64,000 nt of DNA from Ochotona curzoniae (GCF_017591425.1 NW_024466307.1:1362001-1426000), one strand, 5' to 3'; numbered from the stretch's first letter, positions 49,606 through 61,476 are shown. Program-made: numbers and translations. The notes: generated from the sequence alone by a model not told the origin.

Positions 49606-49895
49606 CAGGTCACGGTGTAGGAGGTAAAGCCGCCGTGACACCAGCATCCCCCAGGGGCACCACTTCCCATCCCGGCTACTCCACTTCCCACCCAGCTCCC
49701 TGCTAACAACCCAGGAAAATCAGCGGGGCACGGGCCAAGTGCTGGGCCCTGCCACAGCCCTGGAAGACCAGGATGAAGCTCTCAGCTTCAGCCGAGCCCG
49801 GCCCTTGGCCACTGTGGCCATCTAGGGGACTAACAGCAGATGCAGGCATGCTCTAACTCTGCCACTCAAAGTACGTAAATATTGTTTTTAAAAAC
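49606..49895 (+). mobile_element. Lagomorph C-type SINE
   Basis: Head GTGTAGGAGGTAAAGCCGCC, GGCTACTCCACTTCCCACCC, CCACTGTGGCCATCTAGGGG, and tail CTCAAAGTACGTAAATATTG. Confidence 0.85.
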
Positions 49896-49996
49896 ACTGA
49901 AAGCCCAGAGTTCCCTTCTGATGCACAGGGGCTGAGAACTCTGGGAAAATGCAACCCCCTCTGAGCAGACAGGATCTCAGCCACGGGTCCGTGAAG

Positions 49997-50235
49997 GGGC
50001 CAGCACCATGGCCTCCAGGTTAAGCACAGCCTAAGTCTGGGTGCAGCTTCAAGTCCTGCTGCACTCCTACTGCTTGGGCCCCTGCACCACATGGGAGCCC
50101 CAGGAGAAGTGCCTGGCTTCGGATCAGTCCCAGTTCCAGCTGTTGTGGACATCAAAGGAGTGAAACAGTGCATGAAGGATCCATCTGCCTTTCTCTAGGC
50201 AACTCTGCTTTTCAAATAAATACATTTAAAAAAAT
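49997..50235 (+). mobile_element. Lagomorph C-type SINE, internally deleted
   Basis: Head GGGCCAGCACCATGGCCTCC, TGCTTGGGCCCCTGCACCAC, GGCTTCGGATCAGTCCCAG, tail CTTTTCAAATAAATACATTT. The CCATCCAGCTCCCTGC segment is missing. Confidence 0.85.
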
Positions 50236-50496
50236 GTATACCAAAGGTTTCCCCAGTGACACTGTGGTTCCTGTCACACACACACACAGCACTGGGTAGC
50301 GGCTGGTGACCCAAATGCCCTGCGTCCCCCTAAGCTGCGCCGACCACGGAGGCCTCGGGGGTCCCCCATTCCCATTCTCCAAATCCAAGTCCACTCTCTT
50401 ACTCTCTGAAGCTCCTCCTGCAGCCTGCAGGGAACATGGAGACGTGTACTGCTCCAGCCACACTGGGCCTGCCTTGAGCAAGGGTTGAGATGGACT

Positions 50497-50730
50497 GGGG
50501 CACCCGTACACACCTCAAGTCCCAGCTGCTGCTCCACTTCCCACCCAGCTCCCTGCTAATGTGTCTGGGAAAGCAGCAGGAGAGAAACCAAGTGGGAGAA
50601 CTAGAAGATGTTCCTGGCTCGGACTTGGTCCATCCCTGGATGTTGCGGTCACTGGGGAGTGAACCAGCAGACAGAAGCATTTTCTCTCTTTCCATCCCTC
50701 TGCCTTTCAAATAATCAGTGTCTTTAAAAG
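50497..50730 (+). mobile_element. Lagomorph C-type SINE, 5' truncated
   Basis: CAAGTCCCAGCTGCTGCTCC, CACCCAGCTCCCTGCTAATG, GGGGAGTGAACCAGCAGACA and tail TGCCTTTCAAATAATCAGTG. Confidence 0.85.
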
Positions 50731-52325
50731 CCGGAGCTCCGAGTACAAGCACAGTACCGAACATTGCGAAGTACGCCCACAGTGCAGCATTCACTACACA
50801 ATCAACGCCGATTCAGCGGGACCAGGCCACATCAGGGCTGGGTCCAGAGTAGGGAGAGCGGCAAGCCGGGGTGCCAGGCGGGCAAGAGATGTCCCTGAAG
50901 AAGGCCAGAGCTTGGAGCCTCAAAGCTCTTCCCGAAGGCAGGGCTCTCCCGAACGACCTGCATGCCACTGAGCCTGGTGCCTGCTTCAGCTCCCGAGACA
51001 CAAAAACCTCATGTCAGCTCAAACCACAAGCACTCAGTGCACCCCTCACCATCTCAGACTCCCAGGGCCAGAAGGACAAGCCACAGGGGATGCCTGTGAG
51101 AAACGCAGGGGCTCAGGCCTGCTGGATCAGGGCTGCCCTTGAACAAGACCCTGGGCACTTCCCGAGCACACTCAGGTTTGCGAGGCTGGCAGGAGGGTGG
51201 GCAGGGCGCCACTCTCCGGACCCCAGGCACACCCCAGCCCTATCTGGGCCCAAGCCCAGCCACCCACCAGCAGGCAGGCCGAAGGAGGCAGGCACCACTG
51301 ACAGCCACTTGCGCCATGTGCGGGCTCTCCTGGCAGTCACCGCAGGAAGGCAGGGACACAGACCCCGTGACCATCAATCACAGGGACAATCGAGAGCCAA
51401 ACAATAGCACGGCATGCAGGCTCTTGGCTCCGGCATGATGTTAATGAGGTCGGGGTCAGGGGGGTGATTAGCTTCCTCTGTGTCCTGGCACAGACTCCGG
51501 CCCTCTGGCCCGAGGTTCCCGAGCAGCCACCGGCAGGGGTGGCTGCACTCAGCCACACTGTACATGAATGGCGCCAGGGCACCACAGGGCCAGCAGGGAG
51601 CAGCGTGGCCCGGAGCCAGCAGGGACAGGAGGGCGGCTAGGCCAGACCCGAGAGCCACCAAAAGCCAAACTTCCCACACGGGAAGTCCCATGTTCCAGAC
51701 TTCTCACAGGGGAGCCACTTCATCTTAGCCAGAGGAAATCTCACAGGTCGGCAGGGCTCTGCAAAGTGTTTTGCTCAATTTCTAAAACCCGCATGCTGTG
51801 CTGATCATGAGGCTGAATAAGGTCGGAGGTCACGTGGAGCAGGGGCGTGGGGGCCCCTGGTGGCTGGCTGGTTCCTATGGCCCCTCCCACCATGCACAGA
51901 GCAGCCATGCCCTCCACTGCTGCCACCTCCAACACCCGGTTCTCGGCCTCAGCACCCACACAGTCCTGCGTCTCTGTCACCAAGAACACAACCTATGCCC
52001 CAGATGATCCTGCCGAAACACATCCCGGAACCCCAAGGACTCAGAAGAGGAGTGATTCACTCAGCCGTCCAGCAGGCTATCTACCTGAGCCCCCAGGGCC
52101 TCAAACAGCTGGGTGAGGACGCCACTGAGCTGCCAGGTGCCACGGCAGAAGGGTTGGCCACAGGGAGCAGCCCTAAGACTAGGGTCTGTCTGGATACCTC
52201 CTCCTGGCCGGGCTCCTCTCCCAGGCATGGACAGGCATGGACAGTGGTCGGTCACGGGGAGGACGTGACTCCAGATTGCTTTTAGAGCACTGGCGAGGGT
52301 GCCCACAAGTGTTTAGCAGATCAAG
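50731..52325. other. Intronic DNA with no recognised feature
   Basis: No repeat, exon or RNA recognised. Confidence 0.45.
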
Positions 52326-52552
52326 GAGGGGCTGGTGCGTTGTCGTAGCCAGTTAATCCTCCACCTGCAGCGCTGGCATTCTCTACGGGCACTAGTTAGG
52401 GTCTCAGCTGTTCCACTTTCAGTCAGACTCCCTGTTGATACACCTAGGAAAGCAGCGAAGGATGGTCCCAGGGCTTGGGCCCCTGCATCCACGTGGGACA
52501 AGTCCTGGCTCCTGGCTTCAGCCTAGCCCAGCCTGGCTGCTGCTGCTGAATT
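52326..52552 (+). mobile_element. Lagomorph C-type SINE, 3' truncated
   Basis: Head GGGGCTGGTGCGTTGTCGTA, CCTCCACCTGCAGCGCTGGC, GGAAAGCAGCGAAGGATGGT and CTCCTGGCTTCAGCCTAGCC. Ends before the tail. Confidence 0.85.
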
Positions 52553-54529
52553 TCACACAGCTGCGCACCCAGCAAACTTGTCTTCCACTTTCACTTCCAT
52601 CGTAAGGCAGTGTGCATTCTTCACCACTGCAACAACACCAGCAGCCTGCAGCACCCGTGCCGGCAGCCGCTGGCCACAGGACGCCCCACCCACACCCTCC
52701 AGCTCCAGGTTCCCAGGAAGGCCCCTCTGCTGGCTCCACATGACTCAAACAGTACAGAGTGGTCATTCACTCCTTGTCCAGGAGGGAGCCGATCCGCACA
52801 ATGGAGCTCACTCCAACCTAATCACCTCCCCAAGTCCCCCCACAACATTCTTCCACTGGGTGCTGGGAGAACACACTCAGTCCATGACCTGTGTGTGTTC
52901 CCAGGCCAGCCCATGACACGTGTGTGCATGTGGGTGCCTGCCTAGGGACCTGTCCATCAGGCACACAGCACCGCCTAGAGCATGTTCCTCTCAGCTGTCT
53001 CAAACCAAGCTACCCCAAGCGGACCTTGCACACCTGCAGAATGAGGCTGGCACAAGCACCTGCCAGGGCCGATGATCCCAGTCCCCGTGGATGGAGAGGA
53101 ACCATCAGTGGCATGGACACATCTCACTTCCACAGCAGCCACCTTCATCACCGCCCAACACCCCAGTCCCCACCCTTGCAAGCTCCAGCTTCTGCTCCCA
53201 CCCTCCCTGGGACCCAAGTCCACACAGCCACTCCCAGGAAGGCTCTGACCCCACCCAGGCCTCCAGGGAAAAGCCTCACCTGCCAGGCTCCACCCCTCCA
53301 GCCCCCAGGCACCTGCCTCCGGGCTCACCATATCCCTGCCTCCTATCACCCGTCCCATCTTTCACAAAGTACAGGGAGGTCAGCGTCACCTGCCAAGGTG
53401 GCCTGGCCCTCCACACACCTCAGAGACCAAGTTCAGGTCCCTCTGATGAGCAGCCGAGACCTCACCCCAACAGACTCTTGCAGGGCCTCACCTGTACAAG
53501 CTCAACAGGCTGGTGTAAATCTCCTGTGGACTGCAGTACACTGACTGGTTACCAAAGGATGGAAGGAAAACGCTGGGGGACGCGGGAAGAACCAAGTACC
53601 AACGTTTCCCTTCCTAGCACACAGGCCACCTGTGCTCGGGGTCCTGCCCGGCCGCCCTGCATGCCAGCTGGGCTCACAGGTGGTGGTGCTCAGCACCAAC
53701 CTCTGCTCTCTTTTGGCCAGCTCTGTGAGCAAGCTGCTGTTCCCTGGGTCGGAGGCATACTGCAGCGGATGGGGTGGGAAGGGGCTCTGCACAGCCCTCT
53801 CCCAAACACTCACAGCTGTGCATGGTCCTGAATGCAATCAGCTTCCCAGCTGAGTACAGGTGCGCTTGGCCCCAGCTGCTTCCACCACCTGTGCTGCAGA
53901 AGCCAGGCCTGTCCTGTCTCTTGGTTCCCTGCCCCCCGCCAAGGGAGGCGGCAGCCCCACGATAGCATGCACGGATGGACAGGTACTTCCCCAAATCAGA
54001 AGAGCTACACCCAGAGGCCCCGGTCCCCGAACCGCACCTGTTGTCCACCTGACCTACCGGAGCCAGGTGCTTTCCGCAGGGAGAGCAGGCGCTGCATATT
54101 TACTTACCATTTGTCTCCAAGAGCACCAGGCATTTGCTAACACGTTGCTTCTGGCATTCCCAAGAAGGAACTCATCCACTATTCCCACTGCCCTGTGGTT
54201 CCTGCCTCCCTCTCGCTTTCCCATGCCAAATAAAATGCAGGTGTGTACTGTGGTAGGCCTGGGAGCTTGCCATGGCAAGGGGACAGCCATGCTTAGGGCT
54301 GCACGCCACACCTATCCTCAAGGTCGGCCGGCACTGCTCACCCCAGAAAAACAGCATCAGACAGCGCCACAAGGACACAGCAGGCCGGTCCCTGGGAGTC
54401 TGTGCTTGCGGGCAGAGGCAGCCTATAGGCCGCCCCTCCGAGAGCAGGTGTGGGCAGTCCCTGCCTGAAGCCAGCCTCCAATTCATCCGCACGGTGTCTC
54501 CCACTTGAGCTCTATGCCCCTCCCCCGCC
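52553..54529. other. Intronic DNA with no recognised feature
   Basis: GC-rich unique-looking sequence. The open frames here (up to 246 codons) lack recognisable domains. Confidence 0.45.
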
Positions 54530-54768
54530 AAAGATTTTATTTCTATTTATTGGACAGGTAGGGAGTGGGGAGAGGGGGAGAGAGACTGCAAGAGCTCTTC
54601 CACGGGCAGACTCACCTCCAGTCAGCAGGCTCACTACCCAGATGGATGGGCCAGGTGGCTGAAACCAAGAACCTGTAGCTCCATCTGGGTCTCCCTTGCA
54701 GATGATGAAGGCTCAAGCCCCAGGCCCTTCCTCTGCTGCCTTCCCAGGAGCACTGGCAGGGCTGGAAG
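54530..54768 (-). mobile_element. Lagomorph C-type SINE
   Basis: In reverse complement: tail TTTTATTTCTATTTATTGGA, GTAGGGAGTGGGGAGAGGGG, CCTTCCTCTGCTGCCTTCCC and GAGCACTGGCAGGGCTGGAA. The head is missing. It lies about 320 bp from the CpG island edge. Confidence 0.8.
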
Positions 54769-55089
54769 GAGGGTGGGGAGTGCCAGGCAGAGTGCCAGGC
54801 ACCCTGAGCCCAGGCACGGTGGTCAACAGCGGGCCAACTCTCCTCCACTGAGATCTCTCCTCTCCAAACAAATCACATTCACTCACTCAAGTTATACTGG
54901 AAAAGTCCACGCAATAATTCTTCCTGGTGGGCTGGCGCCTCGGTCCCCTACGCCCTGGGGAACGCTGGTAGGATGGCCTTGGAGAAGCGCTTCCCCCGTG
55001 GGGCTCCGAACTCCTCGCCCAGGACTAGAACCAGCCCGGCACGGCGCCCGAGCTGACTCTGACTTCCCCTAACGCGCCTTCCCGCTTGG

Positions 55090-56420
55090 AAATTTAAGGA
55101 GACTTTTCTCTTTCAAAAAGAGAGAGAGAGAGGGCGAGCAACACAGAGACTGCAACACTGCAACACCAGGGAAAGGCGAAAGCAAAGGGCGGGGCGCGCG
55201 GCCGGCCCGGGGAAGGCACCGGGGCCACCGCGCGCCGGCCCGGCCACTCCGGCCGCCTGGTGGCTGCAAAGCCACGGAGCGCTGCGCCGGCGCGCCAGCG
55301 GGGTCCGGCCCGGCGCCGGGGTCTCCTGCCTCCCCGACCGTGTTCCAGCCGCGGAAAAGCCGCGCGGCGCCGGAGAAGACCCTGCGCCTCCTCCAGTCCC
55401 GGGACGCGGAGCGCGCGTGGAAGCACGAAGCCCAAGCTCCGCGCCCGGCCCTGCCCCGGGCCCCGAGCAGCGGCGGGGCAGCCCGCGGGGCGACCACCGG
55501 GCCCGGGCGCGCGGCCAGCGGCGGGGGCGGCGCCGTGCCAGGCTCCGCTCTTTCCGCCTCCGCGGCCGGCGCGCGGCTCCACGACCGAGCCGTCCCCGCC
55601 CGCGGGCGCCGAGCGAAGTTTCCCGCGGCCCCGCGCCCCCCACACCCAGCCTCCCGCCCGGGCCCCACTCACCCGCGGCCGGCCCCGCGGTCGCCGGCTC
55701 CCAGCCCGAGCGCGCCCTGCCCGGGGCTTTCCGCTACGCCTCGGCGAGGGCCCCGCCGCGCTGCCGGCCGCTCGGGCGGGACGACGAGGGGGAGGAGGAA
55801 GAGGCGGCGGGCGGGGAGGGGGCGCCGCGCTGGGCGGCGCGGGGAGAGCGCGCGGGGCGCGGAGGCGGGGCGGCCCGTGGCCGTCGCTCCCAGCCCGGCC
55901 CCCGCGGCCGCTGCCCAGTCGCCGCCGCCTGCAGCCGCCCGCCCCCTCCCCGACGCGGCGGCCGCGGGGCCTGGGCCCGGGGATCCCTGGACGAGGCCGG
56001 GCACTGCGCCCGCTGGGGTCCGGCCCGACTCCCGGAGCCGCCCGGCGGCGGTTTCGAGGCCGCGCCCTGGGGCGCCCGAGGCGGAGGGGGGTGGGTCTCC
56101 AACTCGCCCGTCCGGCGGAGGACCGTGCCCCGCGTCTGCCGGCGAGGACACGGTCGTTGTCACCAGAAGTGTCCCCAGTGGGGGCGCCGGGACCGTGAGC
56201 TCCGCTCCCAGAGTGGGTGACGTGGCCCGGCCGCTGATGCGGTGTATCTCCCGGGTGCCAGCCTCCAAACTCGGCCCTGGCCAGGGGTCCCCCGACCCCC
56301 TGGGGACCTGCGCTCCGGTCCCAGCCCTGCGTCTGGCCGCTGCTCTGCCCTCGGCTCACCCGGTCCGGTGCGCTCCCAGCGGGCAGGGCTCCAGAGCACT
56401 CCGAGGCCCTTTGCAAGGAA
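55090..56420 (-). promoter_or_regulatory. LHFPL2: CpG island, probable LHFPL2 promoter and non-coding first exon
   Basis: About 1.3 kb of extremely GC-rich, CpG-dense sequence with many GC boxes (for example GGGCGGGGC near 55187 and GGCGGGGCGG near 55865) and no TATA box seen. It is by far the densest CpG stretch in the window. Repeat content and base composition change across it, GC-rich to the left and AT-richer to the right. A consensus minus-strand donor lies inside it (55667-55672), pointing toward the LHFPL2 coding exons. Assignment to LHFPL2 is inferred from position and strand. The human gene is, from memory, far longer (about 160 kb), so this could also be an internal alternative promoter. 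Confidence 0.7.
55667..55672 (-). promoter_or_regulatory. Candidate splice donor of the LHFPL2 non-coding first exon
   Basis: The minus strand reads GCCGCGG|GTGAGTGGGG, a near-ideal donor, in the CpG island. It would end a 5' UTR exon at 55673 and open an intron of about 46.6 kb closed by the acceptor at 9022-9021. No transcript evidence is available, and the transcription start (to the right) cannot be placed. Confidence 0.5.
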
Positions 56421-57706
56421 AAATGCCGAATTCCTAGGAGACAGTTTCATTCAAAATCATCCAGGAACTGAGCCGCCCCACCTGACCCCGCGGCCGGCTC
56501 CTCCTGCGCTGGCCTGGCTCCAGGCCAGTCAGGGATGCCCTTTGCCTGCCTCCCCTCCCCCAGGAGAGCAGGCCTGCTGGCTGCTAGGGAAGGGGAGTTG
56601 TATTCTCCCAGTTTTGTGCAATCTCACGGGGCTGGGGAAACTGGGCTGAAGATGAGTCAGAAATCGGCTGTGTGACCGTGCGTCAGATCAGTAAGGGTTC
56701 CACTCGGAGACTGGCAGGGTGTAGGAGCCAGGCCATCCCATCCCTGGTAACCATGCCAACCATGGCAGTATCAATACAGGGCTGACTCTCCTCAAAAGGG
56801 TGAGTGCCACCACTTATGGAGGGGAGAGACACAAAGTGTCTGGAGGAGAGGGGACCCTGCGCCCCATGAACGCCCCCACCCCCGCAGGTTTGAGCCAACC
56901 CAGAAGGTGGGACACCACGAGGACAGCCCGCAGGGAGTGTGCTGTGTTCCCAGAAGTCCCAGCTGCTGGTCACCTCTTGCAGCTGCTGGGGCGGAGTGGG
57001 GTGGAGGGGAGTGCTGGGTACTGAGGGACTAAAAAGCTCTGCCCTGGAGGCCCGTGAGTACTTGCTTGGCATCAGGGACTTGTGGATGAGAGTGAGTGCA
57101 CCCACTTCACATTCTGGGTTCCTGAGTTCACCACAGAATTATCTGGGGAATGGGAAATTCAGTGCTTTTCTCAACTACCTGTTTTTGCAGAGCAGGTATG
57201 CCGCATGAGGACAAATGACATGTGACAGGAAACTAGAAATGGCAAGTCAGGGAGGGCAGGCAGCAAGGTGCTCAGAGGAGGAGACAGGCCGGGTTCTGTG
57301 GGACGTAGGACTGGGGAGGGCCAGGCTGGGCGGCCCCTGGGAGGCCACGCGGCTCCGAGCTTCAGGGACGCTGCTAGGAGTGAGTGAGAGCAAATTAAAG
57401 GGTTCGCACAGAGGCCTGCCAAATGACAGGGAGGCCTCGGAGGGAAATGACCCAGCGTCACTCGGCGAGGTCACAGGGTGGAATTACGGTGGAGCCGGCA
57501 CAGAGGCAGGTTCTGCACCTGCTTGCCCAGGCACATCACTCCACACCACTGGCGTCGGGACGCAGCACCCTGGCCGAGCACCAGCCTGCGGAGGGGCGGA
57601 GGAGCTGCTGGTGAACCCACTGCCCACCCTTCCTGGCCCTGGTCTGTCTCGACTTTGAGCATGATACTATCTCTAGCAGACGCCAAGCAGCTTCACGCGA
57701 ATGAAT
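56421..57706. other. 5' flanking DNA with no recognised feature
   Basis: Sequence immediately beyond the CpG island, with falling GC content. No gene or repeat recognised. Confidence 0.45.
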
Positions 57707-57904
57707 GAGAAAGCAGCAGAAGAGGAGTCAAGCACGTGGGCCCATGCACGTTGTGCAAGACCTGGACTGAGTTCCAGACTTGTGGCTTCAGCCCAGCCCG
57801 GCCTGGCCACTGCAGACAATGCAGGAGTGAGTGAGCTGGTGGACGGGCTCTCTCCCTCCCTCCCTCTCTGTAACTCCGCCTTTCACATAATTTTTTTTTT
57901 TTAA
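57707..57904 (+). mobile_element. Lagomorph C-type SINE, 5' truncated
   Basis: GAGAAAGCAGCAGAAGAGG, AGACCTGGACTGAGTTCCAG, CTCTCTGTAACTCCGCCTTT, and a T-run where the A-rich tail is expected. Confidence 0.75.
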
Positions 57905-58173
57905 TCCTAGGCGATAAGCTAAGAATCTCTTCCTGGAAACTCATAGAACACATTTTGCCAACAGTGTCCTGGGAAAGCCACTGACTTAGCATCCTCTGCT
58001 TGTGTGTTCTGAGGATGCAACTCTACCAAGAAGCCATCTGCAGCACTAAGAAGCCGCGCTTATCTTCCATAAACTGGGCTTGAGAAAAGGCGGTTTGGGC
58101 CCAAGCCTGGAAGGGCTCCATTGACTAAAGCAGCACATGAATCCACACAGGACAAAAGCCACCTTTTCTGGAG

Positions 58174-58205
<32 letters not shown>

Positions 58206-59694
58206 CCTAGCTGGATTTCCGCATCTAGCTGGCGGCTTGTGCACTGAGGACACAGCACAGCAGGAAGTGTCACAGCGTGAGCTGAGATCTCCCCCCCAGC
58301 AGCTCTGCTGGCTGCTGAGGGCAAAGGTGCAGGAGCCACAGAGAGGGCCATGGCTCAGGCGCCTCTCGGAACCCCAGGGAACCGTGGGAAGACCCTTTGC
58401 TCACAGACCTGGTGATGGAGCCAGGCCCATGACCTCACATACTCACAGTGGCTGTCACTGCACGAAGCTGAGGGTTCTGTTTGAGGCTGGGGGACCGGGC
58501 TGTCCTAGAGCAGGACTCCTCCTGCCACTGTGTGGGAAGCAGCGTGGCAGTTTGCTCCCCAGGGATCCTGCCCCTCTCTGCTTCTGCCCAGCCAGACTCA
58601 CCGGGACTGGCAGAACCCCGCCTGCAAAGGCGCTGGGTTTGTTTCCGCTCATTATGTCACCACCATAAACGTCTGGCCCTGCTCCAGTAGGGCTCACCCG
58701 GGAAAGGGAGGTAGAAACTTCCACTGGGGTGGGGGGACGACCCCCACTTTTTAACCACAATGTAACTTCACATGTTGCAACTTGACTTTGAAAGTTGCAT
58801 GCACAATTCTGCAACATTGTTAACTGCTCAATTGTGTAGTCCTGCAGACTTCAGCACCTGCACACCTATGCTGGGGTCACAGGATTCTATCTGGAGTAAA
58901 CACAGGGCAGCTGGGGAGATGAGCTGCGTGCAGCGTTGGGGACATGAGGCACCCCGGGAGGCATGCCTTGGCCCTTTGCGCCAACAGTGCCCTGCACCTG
59001 TTCTGCCACTTGTGCCCTCCTGATGTTCCCTTCTTTGTGGTAACACCACAGGAGCTGCGGCTGAGCTGTTCCCGTCTTGCACCTACAGTGACCTCTGGAA
59101 AACACTCACTCAGCATGATTCACTAGTAAAGCTGACCCCAACCAGGAGGAAATTGTTGCTGTTGTTTAGCATTGTGAGAAGCACGCCTGTCCCTAAGTTG
59201 GCCCAGGCTGAGGAAAACCTCACCCCAATCTGCCAATTTGGCCTGCAAGGGTGTGTTTTTTTTTCCCTTTCCCCTCTTCCTCTATTTTCCAAAGTCTTTT
59301 CCTGAAAACAAGAAAAGCAAAATGCATTGTCTGTGAAATTAGAAAGTGCTGATTGATGCACCCTGTTTTCTTTTGGTGCTAGAGTTGGAAGAAGCATTGC
59401 TTTCTATTAATAATAAGCTACTGAACATTGTTGAGTATTGAGTATTACAGTTTATGGCAACTTCCCAGTGGAGCTGAGTAAGCCCCATGGAGGAGGTGGG
59501 AGGCCCTGGGAGGTGCAGGCAGTGGGCCACAGGAGACCATAGAGCCCCTGGCTGAGGAGCCAGGTTAGCCTGGGCTTCTGTCCCCAGAGGCTGAGACAGA
59601 GAGCGTGCCCACGTTGCCATCCAGCCGAGAAGGGACAGTATGCAAAAACGGGTGCTCTCACCTCACTGACTGCCCTGATCTTAACACCATCTAG
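57905..59694. other. Flanking DNA, with AT-richer unique blocks
   Basis: Apart from the CA repeat, the blocks near 58745-58850 and 59110-59460 are AT-richer and not recognisably repetitive. They might contain conserved distal promoter elements, but nothing diagnostic is visible. Confidence 0.35.
58172..58203 (+). repeat. (CA)n microsatellite
   Basis: About 15 uninterrupted CA dinucleotides. Confidence 0.97.
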
Positions 59695-59986
59695 GGCAGG
59701 TGTGTGGCTCAGGGGTGAGATGCTGCTCCAGGCCCCTGCTGTGTAGGAGCAGTGACCTCACACCAGGGCTCTGGTTCTGGCCCCAGCTTCCTGCTAATAC
59801 ACAACCTGGAAGGCACTGGGGGACGGCTCAGCTGCCCTGCTGCCTATCTGGGACCCCCACACTGGCTTCCCAGCCTGACTCTGGCCTTACCTGTTGTGCA
59901 CACATGAGGAGTGAGTGAAAAGGCTCCTGCACTCTTTTTCTCCCTACTCATTGTTTCAAATAAAACTAATTTTAAATGTTAAAAAG
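59695..59986 (+). mobile_element. Lagomorph C-type SINE, diverged
   Basis: Head TGTGGCTCAGGGGTGAGATG, GCTTCCTGCTAATACACAAC, GAGGAGTGAGTGAAAAGG and tail TGTTTCAAATAAAACTAATT. Confidence 0.75.
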
Positions 59987-60310
59987 GACAGCTCAGCGGT
60001 CTCCCATGGACCTCATTGGACCCATGTTCCTTTCTGAAGAACCTTGGGGAGGATGAAGGAGAAGGCCAGAGTCCCCAGCCCAAGTCATTCCCAGTCATGA
60101 GCAGGTGACCGGCTAATACAGAGTCCGGTCCAGTGCCTCTGAGAGCAATGCAGCCGTAGGACGGGGTGAATGAGGAAGCTGCTCTGAGCTGTGCGCTCCT
60201 CTCTGCAAGGGAGGAAAATCCCCTCAAGAATCCCACTTGTACTTTTATGGCATGATTTTAGATGATTTTAGGCAAAGCCCAGAACCTCTGTAGATTTTAG
60301 CTTTCTCTAT

Positions 60311-60509
60311 TAAAAAAAAAAAGCATATATTTATTTGAAAAGCAGAGTTCCTGAGAGAATCTTCCATCTGCTGGTTCATTTCCCAGATGGTCACAGTGGC
60401 TCCAGGGCTGGGTCAGGCCGAAACCAGATGCCTGGAACCTCACCTTTGTTTCCCACCTGGGTGCAGGAGCCCAAGCACTTGGGCTGTCTGCTGCTGCTTG
60501 CCCATGCAG
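60311..60509 (-). mobile_element. Lagomorph C-type SINE, left arm of an inverted composite
   Basis: Reads as the 3' half of a SINE in reverse complement: A-run, ATATTTATTTGAAAAGCAGA, CATCTGCTGGTTCATTTCCC, GGTGCAGGAGCCCAAGCACT. It stops at CTTGCCCATGCAGG, where the next element begins in the opposite direction. Confidence 0.85.
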
Positions 60510-60667
60510 GAAACCCACAAGAGGCTCCAGACTCCGGGCTTTGGATCAACGCAGCTCCAGCCATTGTGGCCACTTGGGGAGTAAACCAAAAGATGGAAGA
60601 TCTTCCTCTCTGTCTCTGCTCCTCCCTGCATATCTGGCTTTCCAATAAAAATAAATCTTAAAAAAAG
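60510..60667 (+). mobile_element. Lagomorph C-type SINE, right arm of an inverted composite, pika-like tail
   Basis: Begins abruptly mid-element (AACCCACAAGAGGCTCCAG), then CCACTTGGGGAGTAAACC, GGCTTTCCAATAAAAATAAA and an A-run. Confidence 0.85.
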
Positions 60668-61145
60668 AATGAGATGAGAGTCTAAACCACGTGGTTCCAA
60701 CCTAAGCCAGGCCTTGAGACGACCGGAGCAGAGCCACCAGTCCACAGGGGCGATGGCCTGGAATGAGAGGCTCCATGGACAGAGAGTGGCCTTGTCAGGA
60801 AGTGATGCTGACACTTGGCCATGCACACACCTGCAACCAAGTGAGCATGGAACTACCTCACACTGCTTGAAGATTGGCTCAGAGCGGGCCTTGGAGCTCA
60901 CCGCAAGACACGGGGGGGAGGCTACACAAGAGAGAATTACAGCAAATGGACCTCTACAAGACAGACAGCAACCTCAGTGCAAGGATGACCCACAGAATGT
61001 TCGTCAAACACTTGACAGCCATGCATCAGGTGAGGAACCTGCATCCAAACAAAATGTGGTGAGAACTCCTACAAATCAATGATAAAGAGACACCTGATTA
61101 AAAGCTGGGCCTGGGTAAGAATAATTGCTTCTGTTAGAAGATGAA

Positions 61146-61476
61146 CAGGGCGTGGTGTGATGATTCAACTGGCTAATGTTCCACCTCCGAGCACCAGGAT
61201 CCCATGTGGGCGCCGGTCCATGTCCCAGCTGTTCTACTTCTCATCCAGCTCCCTGCCTGTGGCCTAGGAAAGAGGTGAAGGACGGCCCAAAGCTTTGGGA
61301 CCCTGCACCTGCGTGGGGGACTGAAAAGAAGCTCCTGGCTCCTGGCTTTAGCTCAGCTCAGCTCCAACTGTCCTGGCCATCTGGAGAGTGAACCAGCAGA
61401 TAGAAGATCTGTCTCTGTTTCTCTTTTACTCAGTAAATTTGCCTTTCCAATAAAAATAAATATTTAGGAAGAAAGA
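61146..61476 (+). mobile_element. Lagomorph C-type SINE, full length, pika-like subtype
   Basis: GGGCGTGGTGTGATGATTCA head, ATCCCATGTGGGCGCCGGTC, GGACGGCCCAAAGCTTTGGG, and tail GCCTTTCCAATAAAAATAAA. Inserted in the LINE-1 fragment. Confidence 0.9.

Larger units (their letters stand above)
9021..55672 (-). other. LHFPL2: Putative LHFPL2 intron 1 (or internal part of it)
   Basis: Non-coding interval between the coding exon acceptor and the CpG-island donor, if both are used. It is GC-rich, dense in open frames through base composition alone, and contains most of the SINEs and minisatellites listed separately. I recognise no second gene, pseudogene or structured RNA within it. Additional small 5' UTR exons cannot be excluded. 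Confidence 0.55.

Noticed and set aside
55094..56437. Long open frames (up to 440 codons) over the CpG island on both strands
   Set aside because: Extremely GC-rich DNA rarely contains stop codons. The translations are Arg/Pro/Gly/Ala-rich with no domain, and open frames overlap on both strands.
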